Under the pieces are notes generated by a model that ran no database searches, was not told where the DNA came from, and was given only the letters and a program-made list of their open reading frames with translations. Positions 1-5,909 of a DNA stretch of 7,813 nt are shown in pieces. The position numbers and the translations under genes are program-made. How positions within the stretch are numbered: position 1 is the stretch's first letter; every line of letters starts with the position of its first letter. Location of the stretch: the NCBI GenBank assembly GCA_003645435.1, contig QNFD01000112.1, positions 1 through 7,813 on the forward strand. Reading direction: 5' to 3'. The stretch is from Gammaproteobacteria bacterium (GTDB taxonomy: Bacteria > Pseudomonadota > Gammaproteobacteria > GCA-001735895).

Positions 1-50
1 CCATTGCGATTGATGATAGTTATCGTGATGTCGGTAAAAAGTAGCGCGCG

Positions 51-80
51 ATTATACATTGAGATCGACCCGATTGTCAT
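51..80 (-). promoter_or_regulatory. Sigma70-like promoter directed leftwards out of the window
   Basis: Read on the minus strand, a perfect -10 box TATAAT (51-56) lies 18 bp downstream of ATGACA (75-80), a 5/6 match to the -35 consensus. Transcription would start near position 44 and run off the left edge. The bases after the -10 box are CGCGCGC, a GC-rich discriminator of the kind known from growth-rate and ppGpp controlled promoters. From conserved gene order the target would be valS, but no valS coding sequence is visible, so the target is inferred. An ATG on the minus strand at 4-2 could be its start but has no Shine-Dalgarno site. Confidence 0.5.
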
Positions 81-145
81 AGCCGAGACGCTAAATTTTT
101 CCTCAAGGGTCTAGATTACAGGGCCCGTTTTTTTGGCAAATGGGG

Positions 146-412
146 CTAGTCTTCGAGGTATTCGTCTGTGTCAGTTGGTGGATTTACGCCAGCCGCCTGA
201 ATCGCTATTTTGATTTCCTGCCAGGCAAGCTCCATGTGTTCATCCAGGATTCGGCGAATTTCCTGTTCCAGCGCGAGGCTATCCTGCAGTGGTTCCAGCA
301 CTTTCTGCTTATCCAGTAAAGGACTATGGCTTAGACCGAGTTCTGACAGTTTAATCTCAATTCCCTTTCCAATCAGTTCGGTCAAGACCGGGATGTCGGT
401 ATCGTCTGCCAT
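146..412 (-). CDS. Small acidic protein of unknown function downstream of holC
   Basis: An 88-residue protein that I do not recognise functionally. It has no signal peptide or membrane segment. The N-terminus carries the motif IPVLTELI (residues 7-14), which recalls the opening of short uncharacterised proteins found beside holC in beta- and gammaproteobacteria (DUF2486-like, from memory). Residues about 36-74 look like one or two amphipathic helices (LEPLQDSLALEQEIRRILDEH and onwards), and the C-terminus is acidic (DTDEYLED). The start codon lies only 3 bp after the holC stop and has no Shine-Dalgarno site, so translation is probably coupled to holC. Its place between holC and the expected valS matches a small hypothetical gene at that spot in Pseudomonas. 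The operon position and clean reading frame make it a real gene, but nothing here shows its role. Confidence 0.8.
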   Translation of the reverse strand: MADDTDIPVLTELIGKGIEIKLSELGLSHSPLLDKQKVLEPLQDSLALEQEIRRILDEHMELAWQEIKIAIQAAGVNPPTDTDEYLED

Positions 413-415
413 GGT

Positions 416-829
416 TTACAAATTGTGATGATTAAGCGGATAACCGCGTTCTTTATAGAAACTGTAGTGCTCTCGGGCCTGTTGTTTGTTGTCTTCAGTC
501 ACCAGTTCTATGACGCGTTCGAATTGAGCAAAGAAGCTCGGAATCGTATTGCTGAGATTGATTAATAACTGGCGGTCGCCCATAGAACCGGGATCGTTTT
601 GAATCAAAACAGGGGTCTTAAAATCAGTTGACTCCTGCGCATCGTGCGGAACGAAGCTATCGTCATTAAAAATCCACAACTGCCGGTCGAGATGGGCGGT
701 TTGTTCCGTTGATTGAGTCAGTAGCAGGGTATATTGATTGTTTTCGTATGCCTTTTGACAGAGCTGGCAAACCACACGGTCAGGGTTATGCTGCTGTGGG
801 CTCAATTGATAGAAATCGATTCGGGTCAT
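416..829 (-). CDS. holC: DNA polymerase III subunit chi
   Basis: Encodes the chi subunit of the DNA polymerase III clamp-loader complex. In E. coli chi pairs with psi (HolD) and contacts single-stranded DNA-binding protein, tying the replisome to SSB-coated lagging-strand template. The 137-residue length is close to the 147 of E. coli. Family hallmarks are visible: LWIFNDDSFVPH (residues 51-62), PVLI (73-76), the LLINLSNTIPSFFAQFERVIELV stretch (88-110) and the C-terminal AREHYSFYKERGYPLNHH segment (118-135). The gene starts 14 bp after pepA with an AGGGG stretch just before the ATG (832-836), and ends 3 bp before the 88-residue ORF, so it belongs to the pepA operon. This pepA-holC order is the usual one in gammaproteobacteria. 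No holD is present in the window. Confidence 0.96.
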   Translation of the reverse strand: MTRIDFYQLSPQQHNPDRVVCQLCQKAYENNQYTLLLTQSTEQTAHLDRQLWIFNDDSFVPHDAQESTDFKTPVLIQNDPGSMGDRQLLINLSNTIPSFFAQFERVIELVTEDNKQQAREHYSFYKERGYPLNHHNL

Positions 830-843
830 GGCCCCTGGACTGC

Positions 844-2331
844 CTATATCTGGTTAATAATGAACTGGCAAAGCAAAGGCACCGGTCTACCGGTAGCACC
901 TTTTGCGTCACCCGATTTCCAGGCTGTGCCGGCTATATCAAGATGAGCCCATTTATACTTTTTCGTGAAACGAGATAAAAAACAGGCCGCGGTAATAGTA
1001 CCCGCGTCTTTTCCACCGATGTTCGCGATATCGGCAAAATTGCTATTTAACTGTTCCTGGTACTCGTCCCAGAGAGGCAGCTCCCAGAGTTTATCTTCAA
1101 TCTGCTTGCCTGACTGGATCAGGTCTTTTATCAACGTTGGATTATTGCCCAGAACGGCTGAAGGCACTTTGCCGAGAGCGACTATACAGGCGCCGGTCAG
1201 GGTCGCGATATCAATCACGCACCGAGGCTTGTATTTTTCCGCATAGGTCAAGGCGTCACAAAGTATCAAACGGCCTTCGGCGTCGGTGTTGAGTATCTCT
1301 ATGGTCTGCCCCGACATGCTGGTGACGATATCACCGGGTTTGGTGGCGAGACCATCGGGCATGTTTTCGGTTGTGGGAATAATACCAACGACATTAATCG
1401 GTAGATTCATCATCATTACCGCGTTAATGCTGCCCATTACCGAGGCTGCGCCGCACATATCGAACTTCATTTCGTCCATTGCCCCACCCGGCTTGAGCGA
1501 AATACCACCGGTATCAAAAGTGACTCCCTTACCCACCAGCACCACCGGCGCATCCTTCGATTTTCCACCACTGTATTCCAGCGTTATCAGTTTTGCTGCC
1601 TGGCGACTGCCCGCACTGACTGACAATAATGATCCCATCTTTAACTCGCGCATATCGGCTTCTTCAAGAACATTCACTTTCAGGTTTTTTTGTCCCCTGG
1701 CGAGTTGTTTAGCCTGCCTGGCAATGTAGGATGGCGTGCAGATATTACCCGGTAAATTACCAAGATCGCGTGCCATACTCATACCGGCACTAATCGCTAC
1801 ACCCTGCTCGATTGATACTTCTGCACTGGCGAGGTCGCGTCGACTGGGCAGGTTCATTTTCAGTTTACGCAGAACTTTCCTTTTATCTGGTTTAATACTT
1901 TTTAGTTGATCGAAGTGGTAACGACAATGATTCATTTGCAATACTGTTTGGCGAACCTTCCAGGACGTATTGCGACCCTTGACCGCAACATCGGTCAGGT
2001 AAACGTGTGCTTCCGAGGCCCCTGAGTTTTCGAGGGCGTCGGACATGGTTTGTATTGCCTTGCTAAAAGATTTTTCGTCCATTGTCCTGTCTTTACCGCA
2101 GCCGATCAGCAATATCCGATCCGCTAGGGTTCCAGCAACATTGTGTAACAGCAGCGACTGCCCTGAGCGGCCGTCCATATCACCGCGGCGAATAATTTTA
2201 GACAGGAAACCGTCACTGGCCCTGTCGATTAATTCACCGGCCCTGGATAATCTTCGTGGTTGCGAAACCGCGATGACCAGGCATGCGGTACGTTGTTTTT
2301 CGGGGTTACCGGTTTTTACAATGAATTCCAT
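844..2331 (-). CDS. pepA: Leucyl aminopeptidase PepA (M17 family)
   Basis: A cytoplasmic hexameric metallo-exopeptidase that removes N-terminal residues, leucine preferred, from peptides using two metal ions. The 495 residues align closely from memory with the 503-residue E. coli enzyme. The N-terminal domain opens MEFIVKTGNPEKQR, and the C-terminal catalytic domain carries VGKGVTFDTGG (266-276) and the M17 signature NTDAEGRL (348-355). The expected metal ligands are all present: K268, D273, D291, D350 and E352, with catalytic K280 and R354. It ends with the typical LDIAGTAW and ATGRPVPLL motifs. The ATG start matches the E. coli N-terminus; upstream there is only a weak GGA. It is the first gene of a leftward operon with holC and is divergent from lptF. 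E. coli PepA also binds DNA as an accessory factor for Xer recombination at plasmid cer sites and as a regulator of carAB; whether this one does cannot be seen here. Confidence 0.98.
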   Translation of the reverse strand: MEFIVKTGNPEKQRTACLVIAVSQPRRLSRAGELIDRASDGFLSKIIRRGDMDGRSGQSLLLHNVAGTLADRILLIGCGKDRTMDEKSFSKAIQTMSDALENSGASEAHVYLTDVAVKGRNTSWKVRQTVLQMNHCRYHFDQLKSIKPDKRKVLRKLKMNLPSRRDLASAEVSIEQGVAISAGMSMARDLGNLPGNICTPSYIARQAKQLARGQKNLKVNVLEEADMRELKMGSLLSVSAGSRQAAKLITLEYSGGKSKDAPVVLVGKGVTFDTGGISLKPGGAMDEMKFDMCGAASVMGSINAVMMMNLPINVVGIIPTTENMPDGLATKPGDIVTSMSGQTIEILNTDAEGRLILCDALTYAEKYKPRCVIDIATLTGACIVALGKVPSAVLGNNPTLIKDLIQSGKQIEDKLWELPLWDEYQEQLNSNFADIANIGGKDAGTITAACFLSRFTKKYKWAHLDIAGTAWKSGDAKGATGRPVPLLCQFIINQI

Positions 2332-2523
2332 GATTTTCCAGTGTTGATATGGTTAATAACGCGATAAGATACTTGAAGTCAGAAAAAAAACCAGTCGTAA
2401 ATGATCAATTCAGGCGACTTACAGCTGGTGGTTTATTGACATTAAGCCTGACAAGCACGAGAGCCAAACGATTACCTGTGGAATCTTTGATGAATACTGT
2501 TCGAGCGTTAATTTGATATTGTG
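2332..2523. other. Divergent intergenic region between pepA and lptF
   Basis: This 192-bp spacer must hold the promoters for both the leftward pepA operon and the rightward lptFG operon. A perfect TTGACA occurs at 2436-2441 on the plus strand, but no acceptable -10 box lies 15-19 bp downstream, so I do not call a promoter there. No Shine-Dalgarno site precedes lptF. An A8 run sits at 2383-2390. I see no gene, RNA or clear hairpin in it. Confidence 0.6.
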
Positions 2524-3618
2524 ATGAATATTGTAACGCGATATTTATTCCAGGAGATTTTAAAAAGCAGTGCGGCGACGGTACTGATCCTGTTCGTGAT
2601 TTTAATGAGCAATGCACTGGGCAGGGTATTATCGGATATCGCCGGGGGTGAGGTGCCTTATCAGGCGCTATGGCCGCTTATGCTTAGTCAGTCGGTCAAC
2701 ATATTTTCCCTGTTGCTTCCTATCGGATTTTTCTTCGGCATCGTCCTTGCCTTTGGCCGACTCTATAAGGATCATGAAATTGTAGTGATGAATGCCTGTG
2801 GGATGGGCTATTTACAGTTTTATAAACCGGTGATACTAATTATTTTGCCGGTATTTTTATTTCACGCATATTGTAGCATCTGGCTTAATTCTCAGACTCA
2901 AGCTGCGGCAATTAAAATAGTTGAACAAGGCAAGAGTGCCCAGGAGTTTGATTATGTAAAAGCGGGTCAATTCAATGCGAGTAAGAGTGGTGAGCATGTT
3001 TTTTTCATGGAGTCGATCGATGCCGACAGGCGCCAGTTAAACAATATAATTATTAGTGAATCAAATCGTGACGGTATGTTTTTGGAGACTGCAAAATCGG
3101 GTCGACAAAAACTCGATGATCTCACCGGTAATTTATTTATGGTAGTGGGTCCCGGTCAGATTTATGAGGGAGAGCCTGGCGAGAAGGCCTATAAAATAAT
3201 CGAGTTCGAGCAGCATGGTATTTTGATCGAAAAGCAGTATAAAGCTGAAAAACGGAAACTCCAGGACTGGGCAATTCCACCCCATGTGTTATGGCAGTCT
3301 ACGAACCTCGAAGACCGGGTAGAGTTGCACTGGCGTATAGCAATACCGATTGTACTGGTGGTGCTCGCCATGCTGGCGGTACCCTTGTCCCACATGGCGC
3401 CGCGACAGGGACGTTATGGCAAGGTCGGCTATGCCTTGATCATATTTATTATCTATTTCAATTTATTGGTTTATACGCGCGCCCAGCTCAATGCTGAATC
3501 CCTGTCGGTGGCGATTAATTTCTGGTGGGTGCATTTATTATTCATTGCCCTGACCCTGGGTCTTTTAATCAGGAGAAACGGCGGCTATCGGTTTGCGATG
3601 AGGATCATCGGGCGATGA
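2524..3618 (+). CDS. lptF: LPS export ABC transporter permease LptF
   Basis: An inner-membrane subunit of LptB2FG, the ABC transporter that extracts lipopolysaccharide from the inner membrane and passes it to the Lpt bridge. The 364-residue protein has the family architecture. Three N-terminal membrane segments (about 16-36, 57-78, 101-122) come first, then a periplasmic beta-jellyroll domain (about 125-268), then three C-terminal segments (about 270-290, 300-322, 332-350). RYLFQEILKS at the N-terminus and the loop APRQGRYGK (292-300) after the fourth segment are typical of LptF, as is YKDHEIVVMNACGMG (81-95), the cytoplasmic coupling region that meets LptB. I chose ATG 2524 because it gives the usual MNxxxRYL start; the adjacent GTG at 2521 would add one residue. 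No Shine-Dalgarno site is seen. The gene overlaps lptG by 4 bp. LptB is not encoded here. Confidence 0.97.
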   Translation: MNIVTRYLFQEILKSSAATVLILFVILMSNALGRVLSDIAGGEVPYQALWPLMLSQSVNIFSLLLPIGFFFGIVLAFGRLYKDHEIVVMNACGMGYLQFYKPVILIILPVFLFHAYCSIWLNSQTQAAAIKIVEQGKSAQEFDYVKAGQFNASKSGEHVFFMESIDADRRQLNNIIISESNRDGMFLETAKSGRQKLDDLTGNLFMVVGPGQIYEGEPGEKAYKIIEFEQHGILIEKQYKAEKRKLQDWAIPPHVLWQSTNLEDRVELHWRIAIPIVLVVLAMLAVPLSHMAPRQGRYGKVGYALIIFIIYFNLLVYTRAQLNAESLSVAINFWWVHLLFIALTLGLLIRRNGGYRFAMRIIGR

Positions 3619-4700
3619 TTATCAACCGTTACATAATACGACAGATTTATATGGGTACCCTGTTAACACTCGTGGTACTGGTCAGCATAGGGATTTTTTT
3701 TAGTTTTATCGGCGAGCTATCAGATATTGGTCGCGGCAATTATGGATTGATAAAGGCGGTAGAATATATTGCCCTGCTAGTCCCCGGCAGGATTGTCGAA
3801 TTTATCCCGTTGGCGGTATTGCTGGGAACAATTCTTAGTTTGGGAGCGCTGGCCAGTAATAGTGAAATAATTGCAATGCAGGCAGCAGGTTTATCGGTTT
3901 ATCGTTTACTTTGGGTTGTTTTGCAGGCGGCAGTTATTTTAGCCCTGTTAACTTTTATACTTGCTGACTGGGTGGTGCCGATTAGTGAGACCGGTGCTCG
4001 CGAAGTAAAATCATCGGCCATTAATTCAAGCAGTGCCTTACGCGCCAAAAAAGGACTCTGGATTAAAGATTCAAACCAGGTTGTTTACATTAAGGTGTTA
4101 TTACCTGGCGGCGTCGCGAGATCGATTGAAATCTATCAGCTTGACGAACAAGGCCGACTGAAATCGACGATTGCCGCCGATAGTGCGATACCTGTAGGCA
4201 ATGAATGGGTGTTGAAGCAAGTGAGGCAAACTTTTATTGGAGATAAGGCAGGGGAAGTCGCGGAGTACGACGAATTAAATTACAGCGGGAACATTTCTTT
4301 TCAATTGCTCGATGCTTTAATGATTGAACCCGGACAAATGTCTACAGGGGATTTGTACGCCTATTTGAATTTTCTACGCAAAAATAACCTCGACGTCACC
4401 GCGGAGAGTCTGACCTTTTGGCAAAAAGTACTGGCCCCCCTGACGGTAATAATCATGAGTATATTAGCCATTCCATTCGTGCTGGGATCACAGCGACAAA
4501 GTAACTCGGGCCAGCGACTGATGATCGGTATTTTACTGGGTTTAAGTTATGTCGTAGCCGATCGTTTGCTCACTCTGCTTGGCAGTTATGTTGGGGTCAG
4601 CCCGGCACTTAATGCAATTTCGCCGACACTATTATTCCTGTTGCTGACTATTTACCTGTTGATGAAAAAACAAACTCATGGCATTACTCGAAGGGCCTGA
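3615..4700 (+). CDS. lptG: LPS export ABC transporter permease LptG
   Basis: The partner permease of LptF in the LptB2FG lipopolysaccharide exporter. Starting at the ATG that overlaps the lptF stop (ATGA, 3615-3618), the protein is 361 residues and opens MIINRYIIRQ, the standard LptG N-terminus. A GAGGA stretch at 3600-3604 could serve as ribosome binding site. An open frame extends upstream to 3525, but that part lies inside lptF and would add residues no LptG carries. Membrane segments fall near 13-33, 64-84, 99-122, 272-292, 302-324 and 335-351, with the periplasmic jellyroll domain between the third and fourth. Family features include ELSDIGRGNYG (34-44), LGALASNSEIIAMQAAGLS (76-94, the LptB-coupling region) and the PF-VLGSQRQSNSGQR loop (287-301). 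The gene is co-transcribed with lptF. Confidence 0.97.
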   Translation: MIINRYIIRQIYMGTLLTLVVLVSIGIFFSFIGELSDIGRGNYGLIKAVEYIALLVPGRIVEFIPLAVLLGTILSLGALASNSEIIAMQAAGLSVYRLLWVVLQAAVILALLTFILADWVVPISETGAREVKSSAINSSSALRAKKGLWIKDSNQVVYIKVLLPGGVARSIEIYQLDEQGRLKSTIAADSAIPVGNEWVLKQVRQTFIGDKAGEVAEYDELNYSGNISFQLLDALMIEPGQMSTGDLYAYLNFLRKNNLDVTAESLTFWQKVLAPLTVIIMSILAIPFVLGSQRQSNSGQRLMIGILLGLSYVVADRLLTLLGSYVGVSPALNAISPTLLFLLLTIYLLMKKQTHGITRRA

Positions 4701-4703
4701 TAC

Positions 4704-5135
4704 TTAAGGAGTCCCCGATATATCTATGATTCTGGTTTGGCTAAGCTTGTCATGCCAGGTATATGGTTTAAATAAACGCCACCAATATCCGAGACCTAAA
4801 CAGGCCATCGAAAAAACCGCAAATACCAGCCGTAATATACATACCTGCCAGGCTGGGTTCCTGCCGTAGTCGTTAATGATTTGTATTTTCCATACCCGCA
4901 TTCCCAGTGTTTGTCCGCATTTACTCCAGAACCAGCTATAAAAAAGAAAAATTACTAAAACCAGGTAGAGGGTAAAAACAGGGCTGGATTCGATCGCTTC
5001 ACCCTTATTGAAAAGCAGGGCGATAATCGTAGCAACAAATAATATCGCCAGGATAAGAAAGCTATCGTATAGCATCGCGGCCAGTCGTTTGATCAGGCTT
5101 GCAGAGGGGAGACTAATATTTGGGTTTACTAGCAT
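4704..5135 (-). CDS. RDD family integral membrane protein
   Basis: A 143-residue inner-membrane protein of the RDD domain family, named for conserved Arg and Asp residues. They are visible here as R17 and D24 in KRLAAMLYDSF and D129 in WHDKLSQT. The other conserved block is SKCGQTLGMRVWKIQI (71-86). Membrane segments lie near 24-43, 53-69 and 99-119. The molecular role of most RDD proteins is not established; some have been proposed to act in ion transport. The gene faces lptG, with stop codons only 3 bp apart and no terminator between them. It is divergent from the lysine-rich gene. No Shine-Dalgarno site precedes the start (AATAAATG), but a start at the next Met (residue 21) would cut away the conserved Arg, so the upstream ATG is preferred. 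An RDD gene next to lptG is, from memory, also seen in other gammaproteobacteria. Confidence 0.88.
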   Translation of the reverse strand: MLVNPNISLPSASLIKRLAAMLYDSFLILAILFVATIIALLFNKGEAIESSPVFTLYLVLVIFLFYSWFWSKCGQTLGMRVWKIQIINDYGRNPAWQVCILRLVFAVFSMACLGLGYWWRLFKPYTWHDKLSQTRIIDISGTP

Positions 5136-5210
5136 TTATTTATTCACAGATCTAAACTCTCATTCTAGAAAAAAGGAATCGACGCGACAATATTTATTCC
5201 AACAAGACTA

Positions 5211-5238
5211 TTGTATTATTCAAAATGCTTTTTATAAT
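5211..5238 (+). promoter_or_regulatory. Probable promoter of the lysine-rich protein gene
   Basis: A perfect TATAAT (5233-5238) stands 16 bp after TTGTAT (5211-5216), a weak 3/6 match to the -35 box, in an AT-rich stretch. Transcription would start near 5245, giving a leader of about 20 bases that contains the AGGAG ribosome binding site (5256-5260). The -10 box is convincing; the -35 assignment is not. Confidence 0.5.
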
Positions 5239-5265
5239 TACATCGGAATATTAACAGGAGACTAC

Positions 5266-5787
5266 ATGATGGCGACGGTAAAGAAAGCAGCAGTGACAAA
5301 AAAATCATCAGGGCCGAAGAAAACTACGGTAGTAAGAAAAGCAATAACGAAAAAGAAAGCTGTAAAGCGACCCGCGGTTAAAAAAGCGGCAGTCACTAAA
5401 TCGGCAGTGAAAAAGAAAGCACCGGTAGCAAAAAAGAAAGCACCGGTAGCAAAAAAGAAAGCACCGGTAGCAAAGAAGAAAGCGCCGGCAGTTAAGAAGA
5501 AAGCGCCGGCAGTTAAAAAGAAAGCACCGGTAGTTAAGAAGAAGGCACCAGCAATAAAGAAGAAAGCAACCACGGTTAAGAAAAAATTACGCGCGGCAAA
5601 GAAGAAAGCAGTTGCCAGGTCCTCATCTGCGATAGCTTCGGTAAAGAAAGAATCAAAGGCAGGTATCACTGCCCTGAAGAAGAATATTCGCAAGTTAAAA
5701 AAGGAGCTAAAGGACAAAATGAAAAAAAAATCTTCGATTGAAAAATCGAGCAAGTCGAAGAAAAAGAAAAAGTCTGGTAAAAAATAA
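5266..5787 (+). CDS. Histone H1-like lysine-rich repeat protein
   Basis: A 173-residue, extremely basic, low-complexity protein made mostly of Lys, Ala, Val and Pro, with only three acidic residues before position 150. Residues 49-104 are eight tandem 7-residue repeats of KKKAPVA type. A probable helix with alternating charge follows (about 122-155: SVKKESKAGITALKKNIRKL and on), then a Lys/Ser tail (KKKKKSGKK). It resembles the C-terminal tails of eukaryotic histone H1 and bacterial H1-like proteins such as AlgP of Pseudomonas and Hc2 of Chlamydia, so nucleoid or RNA binding is inferred from charge alone. The phasin domain of PhaF-type proteins is absent. AGGAG at 5256-5260 decides the start: ATG 5266 (5-bp gap) or the next codon ATG 5269 (8-bp gap) both fit. 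A 258-base open extension upstream lies before the promoter and is not coding. It has its own promoter and terminator, hence a single-gene unit. Confidence 0.85.
   Translation: MMATVKKAAVTKKSSGPKKTTVVRKAITKKKAVKRPAVKKAAVTKSAVKKKAPVAKKKAPVAKKKAPVAKKKAPAVKKKAPAVKKKAPVVKKKAPAIKKKATTVKKKLRAAKKKAVARSSSAIASVKKESKAGITALKKNIRKLKKELKDKMKKKSSIEKSSKSKKKKKSGKK
5410..5577 (+). repeat. Eight tandem 21-bp coding repeats
   Basis: Eight consecutive 21-bp units encode KKKAPVA (three times), KKKAPAV (twice), KKKAPVV, KKKAPAI and KKKATTV. Units 1-3 (5410-5472) are identical at every base. Units 4 and 5 (5473-5514) are identical to each other but use AAG, GCG and GTT codons not found in units 1-3. Unit boundaries keep the reading frame. 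The pattern implies recent whole-unit duplication, so copy number probably varies between strains. Confidence 0.95.
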
Positions 5788-5805
5788 ACTGATTGAATTT
5801 AGTTT

Positions 5806-5834
5806 AAAAGGCACGCTACCGTGCCTTTTTTTTT
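5806..5834 (+). terminator. Rho-independent terminator of the lysine-rich gene
   Basis: A perfect 10-bp stem, AAAAGGCACG (5806-5815) against CGTGCCTTTT (5820-5829), closes a CTAC loop and runs into nine consecutive T residues (5826-5834). It starts 19 bp after the stop codon of the lysine-rich gene and isolates that gene from xerD. Confidence 0.95.
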
Positions 5835-5890
5835 GCCCGTGTTTCGAAGCCTGATAGTCGCGGCAGTGTTCTGCGCTAGTGGAAATGATT

Positions 5891-5899
5891 TGATACTAT
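5891..5899 (+). promoter_or_regulatory. Possible extended -10 promoter of xerD
   Basis: TGaTACTAT (5891-5899) fits an extended -10 element: a TG dinucleotide, one base, then a 4/6 match to TATAAT. No good -35 box precedes it; TTCTGC is 19 bp upstream. The strong terminator ending at 5834 means xerD needs its own promoter in the remaining 75 bp. Transcription would begin near 5906, leaving a leader of only about four bases before the ATG. Confidence 0.35.
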
Positions 5900-5909
5900 C
5901 TGTGTTGAG

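Noticed and set aside
3..44. Possible C-terminal end of a rightward gene (13 codons then TAG)
   Set aside because: Too short to support, and conserved order and the leftward promoter at 51-80 favour a leftward gene; it cannot be decided from this window.
1286..1729. 147-codon plus-strand ORF inside pepA
   Set aside because: Antisense shadow of a well-conserved catalytic domain, with no recognisable domain.
2436..2441. Perfect TTGACA as a possible lptF -35 box
   Set aside because: No -10-like hexamer occurs 15-19 bp downstream.
3525..3614. In-frame upstream extension of lptG to a GTG at 3525
   Set aside because: It lies wholly inside lptF, and the ATG at 3615 in the ATGA overlap gives the family-standard N-terminus.
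5008..5265. In-frame upstream extension of the lysine-rich gene
   Set aside because: It runs antisense to the RDD gene and across the promoter; AGGAG before ATG 5266/5269 marks the true start.
5410..5577. CRISPR array
   Set aside because: The 21-bp units are contiguous without spacers and encode an in-frame protein repeat.
5262..5753. Long minus-strand ORF rich in Phe and Ala
   Set aside because: It is the mirror of Lys-rich codons (AAA/AAG read as TTT/CTT). It has no family features, and the plus strand has the ribosome binding site and terminator.
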